From contig JAICPP010000136.1 in NCBI GenBank assembly GCA_025929805.1, forward strand, positions 1 to 8,957: a DNA stretch of 8,957 bases, given 5' to 3'. This DNA comes from Gemmatimonadales bacterium. Its GTDB lineage: Bacteria; Gemmatimonadota; Gemmatimonadetes; Gemmatimonadales; GWC2-71-9. The notes under the pieces are model-generated. The model saw nothing but the letters and a program-made list of their open reading frames with translations, was not told the origin of the DNA and ran no database searches. Below, in pieces: positions 7,417 through 8,957 of the stretch (position 1 is its first letter; each line of letters starts with the position of its first letter). Both the position numbers and the translations under genes were made by a program.

Positions 7417-8343
7417 ATGCGCTTTCGCTTCCTTCCCGCCCTTCCCCTCATTCCCATCCTTCCCCTCCTTTTCACCGCAGCCTGCCGTGAGCGCCCCCGT
7501 CCGCCCCGCGAATTCGACGGGCAGACTGCCTTCGGGTACATCGAGCGACAGGTGGCATTCGGTCCCCGAGTGCCGGGAACGGAAGCCCATGAGAAGATGG
7601 GCAACTGGCTCGACAGCCTACTGCGCCAACGGGCGGATACCCTGCTGGTGCAAAGCTGGAAACACGTTACCACTAGAAGGGACACGCTTTCCCTGCGCAA
7701 TTTTGTCGCTCGCTTCAAGCCTACCGCTCCGAAACGCCTTCTATTCCTGGCGCACTGGGACAGCCGGCCAATATCCGACAGTCCGGTTTCACGGGATTCC
7801 AGCCATGCGGTGCCCGGTGCCAACGACGGCGGTTCCGGGGTGGCCCTGCTGCTTGGGGTATCCGACGTGCTGAAGCGCAGTCCGCCTGCTATCGGTGTGG
7901 ACCTCCTGTTCGTGGATGGAGAGGACTACGGCGACTTCACCAAGACGCCCACGGACGTCCTGATCGGATCGCGCTACTACGGGGCGCATCAACCTCCCGG
8001 AGCCCAGCCGCTCTATGCGGTGCTCTACGATCTCGTGGCCGACAAGGACCTTCAGATCTACCAGGAGGGCAACTCACTGGTGGGGGCCCCCGAAGTCGTC
8101 GAGTTGGTCTGGGAGACGGCTAAGGATCTGGGCTATAGTGGCTACTTCATCGCTACGCCGAGGCACACACTGATTGACGACCATTTGGAGCTCCAGAAGG
8201 CCGGGATCCGCGCCATCGATGTCGTAGACTTTGACTATCCCGCGTGGCACACGCAATACGACACGATCGACAAGGTGAGCGCCGCGAGCCTGCAGGTGGT
8301 TGGGGACGTGGCCGTGCAGCTGATCCGTCGCGAGGCGGAGTAG
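7417..8343 (+). CDS. M28-family zinc hydrolase, glutaminyl cyclase-like lipoprotein
   Basis: The 308-residue protein has an exported N-terminus with a probable lipidated Cys23 (FTAAC; Thr at -3 is not ideal). Motifs follow the glutaminyl-peptide cyclotransferase branch of M28: AHWDS (112-116, like human HYDS), PGANDGGSG with zinc-ligand candidate Asp137, DGEDYG with catalytic Glu169 and ligand-position Asp170, LYDLVAD with Asp205, DDH (254-256), and PAWHTQYDT with zinc-ligand candidate His278. Such enzymes cyclise N-terminal Gln to pyroglutamate using one zinc; relatives in M28 are two-zinc aminopeptidases. The overall pattern, particularly DDH and WHT, favours a cyclase, but substrate is not proven. 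It should act outside the cytoplasm on exported proteins. It lies 126 bp after sprA on the same strand. The signal peptide is built of xLP repeats (FLP ALP LIP ILP) encoded by a 9-bp tandem repeat. Confidence 0.87.
   Translation: MRFRFLPALPLIPILPLLFTAACRERPRPPREFDGQTAFGYIERQVAFGPRVPGTEAHEKMGNWLDSLLRQRADTLLVQSWKHVTTRRDTLSLRNFVARFKPTAPKRLLFLAHWDSRPISDSPVSRDSSHAVPGANDGGSGVALLLGVSDVLKRSPPAIGVDLLFVDGEDYGDFTKTPTDVLIGSRYYGAHQPPGAQPLYAVLYDLVADKDLQIYQEGNSLVGAPEVVELVWETAKDLGYSGYFIATPRHTLIDDHLELQKAGIRAIDVVDFDYPAWHTQYDTIDKVSAASLQVVGDVAVQLIRREAE
7429..7473 (+). repeat. Five tandem 9-bp pyrimidine-rich units inside signal-peptide coding sequence
   Basis: The units are TTCCTTCCC, GCCCTTCCC, CTCATTCCC, ATCCTTCCC and the degenerate CTCCTTTTC. 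Being nine bases long and in frame, they encode xLP-type tripeptides. They are complementary to the purine units at 7294-7329, with about 100 bp between arrays. Confidence 0.85.
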
Positions 8344-8398
8344 CGGGGAGGTTCGCCGACAAATTGACTCGTCCCGCGCAAGAATGCCTACACCCCTT
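8344..8398. other. Intergenic spacer before the 8-bp repeats
   Basis: It contains TTGACT (8364-8369), a fair -35 hexamer, but no good -10 at 16-18 bp (TACACC at 8389 has a 19-bp spacer). No terminator hairpin is seen after the M28 stop codon. Confidence 0.3.
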
Positions 8399-8463
8399 CC
8401 CTCATACCCTCGTACTCTCGTTCCTCGTTCCCTCGTTCCCTCGTTCTTCCCCGTTCCCTCCTT
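8399..8463 (+). repeat. About eight tandem CCCTCGTT-like units
   Basis: Degenerate 8-bp units start at 8399, 8407, 8415, 8423 (7 bp), 8430, 8438, 8446 (10 bp) and 8456. The two at 8430-8445 are perfect CCCTCGTT. The array ends five bases before the ATG of the HhH gene, occupying the place where a ribosome-binding site would lie. Confidence 0.85.
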
Positions 8464-8468
8464 CCGCC

Positions 8469-8957
8469 ATGCCTCCTGCCGAACGTCGCGCTCTTCTTAC
8501 GTTGCTGGCCCTTGGTGTCGCCGGACAAGGTGTGCGTCACCTCGTCACCACACCGGGTGAGCCTCCTGGGCAGGTTCAGCTCCTGGCCACGCTCTCACCC
8601 GGCTCTCCGCTGGCTCACAAGGACAGCGTCATGCGTCAAGCTCGCCCACTCGAGTCGGGAGAACGGGTGGACGTCGATCAGGCACCCCTGTCGGAGCTCA
8701 CCCGATTACCCAGGGTCGGCCCGAGGCTGGCCAAGGTCATTCTGGCTGACCGAACGGAGAAAGGAGCTTTCGGAAGTCTCGCCGGTCTGGATCGGGTCCC
8801 GGGCGTCGGGCCCGGGTTACTGAAAATCATCGAGCCGCATGTGGTCTTCAGCGGGGCAGCGGGCCCGGGGGGGGCGCGGGGCGCGCCCCACAACCCCCCC
8901 ATAGGCGCCCCCCCCCGCACCAACAGCCCCCCCCCCCCCCGCCCCCCCCCCCCCCCA
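8469..8957 (+). CDS. ComEA-family helix-hairpin-helix protein, 3' end lost in low-quality sequence
   Basis: The reading frame begins MPPAERRALLTLLALGV, with a hydrophobic N-terminal segment (about 8-26) that could be a membrane anchor or uncleaved signal. The C-terminal domain is typical of ComEA: VDVDQAPLSELTRLP (67-81, like the family's 'VNINTA..EL'), hairpin PRVGPRLAKVI (81-91), then FGSLAGLDRVPGVGPG (101-116) as the second hairpin, ending at PHVVFSG (123-129), where ComEA domains normally stop. ComEA proteins bind DNA non-specifically, for example in uptake during transformation; Bacillus ComEA has an extra SLBB domain missing here, so this is the short type. After residue 129 the frame runs into Gly/Pro-rich sequence from G and C homopolymers that I regard as artefact, so the true stop is probably near 8856. 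ATG 8469 is preceded by an 8-bp repeat array and no Shine-Dalgarno. Confidence 0.85.
   Translation, partial: MPPAERRALLTLLALGVAGQGVRHLVTTPGEPPGQVQLLATLSPGSPLAHKDSVMRQARPLESGERVDVDQAPLSELTRLPRVGPRLAKVILADRTEKGAFGSLAGLDRVPGVGPGLLKIIEPHVVFSGAAGPGGARGAPHNPPIGAPPRTNSPPPPRPPPPP
8852..8957. other. Homopolymer-rich, probably artefactual sequence end
   Basis: The last ~105 bases are nearly all G or C, first G-rich and then long C runs broken by single bases. This is unlike anything else in the window and begins exactly where the HhH domain should end. It resembles low-quality read ends at a contig terminus more than biology. Confidence 0.75.

Noticed and set aside
8364..8394. Possible promoter TTGACT...TACACC before the HhH gene
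   Set aside because: The spacer is 19 bp and the -10 matches only half the consensus.

Overview
The window reads as GC-rich chromosomal DNA from a diderm (outer-membrane) bacterium of the FCB superphylum. Gemmatimonadota is my best guess, from high GC, a divergent SprA homologue and an LPS-export permease. This is an inference from gene content and style; there is no rRNA or other marker to prove it.

Layout. Positions 1-1163 (minus strand) hold most of an LptF/LptG-family LPS-export permease, cut at the window edge before its last transmembrane helices. A 91-bp AT-rich divergent intergenic region (1164-1254) carries overlapping, opposed promoter candidates that share one near-palindromic -10 box. 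Positions 1255-7290 (plus) encode a ~2011-residue SprA homologue, the giant outer-membrane beta-barrel that is the translocon of the type IX secretion system in Bacteroidota. After a 126-bp gap comes a lipoprotein-type M28 zinc hydrolase that most resembles glutaminyl cyclases (7417-8343). After another 125-bp gap comes the start of a ComEA-type helix-hairpin-helix protein (8469 onward), whose real stop codon is not visible because the last ~100 bases degrade into G and C homopolymers.

How the genes fit together. LptF/G serves the LPS layer of the outer membrane and SprA is an outer-membrane export channel, so the divergent pair is envelope-themed. The cyclase-like enzyme could cap N-terminal glutamines of exported proteins; the SprA precursor itself has a possible signal-peptidase site followed by Gln. 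The HhH protein suggests DNA binding or uptake and has no obvious link to the rest.

The least expected non-coding structure is a set of short pyrimidine/purine tandem repeats beside two successive start codons. Four 9-bp purine units lie just after the sprA stop. About five units of the complementary 9-bp repeat are translated as the xLP-repeat signal peptide of the M28 lipoprotein. About eight 8-bp CCCTCGTT-like units sit immediately before the HhH gene. None of the four starts has a convincing Shine-Dalgarno sequence. I saw no RNA genes, CRISPR arrays, insertion sequences or convincing terminators.
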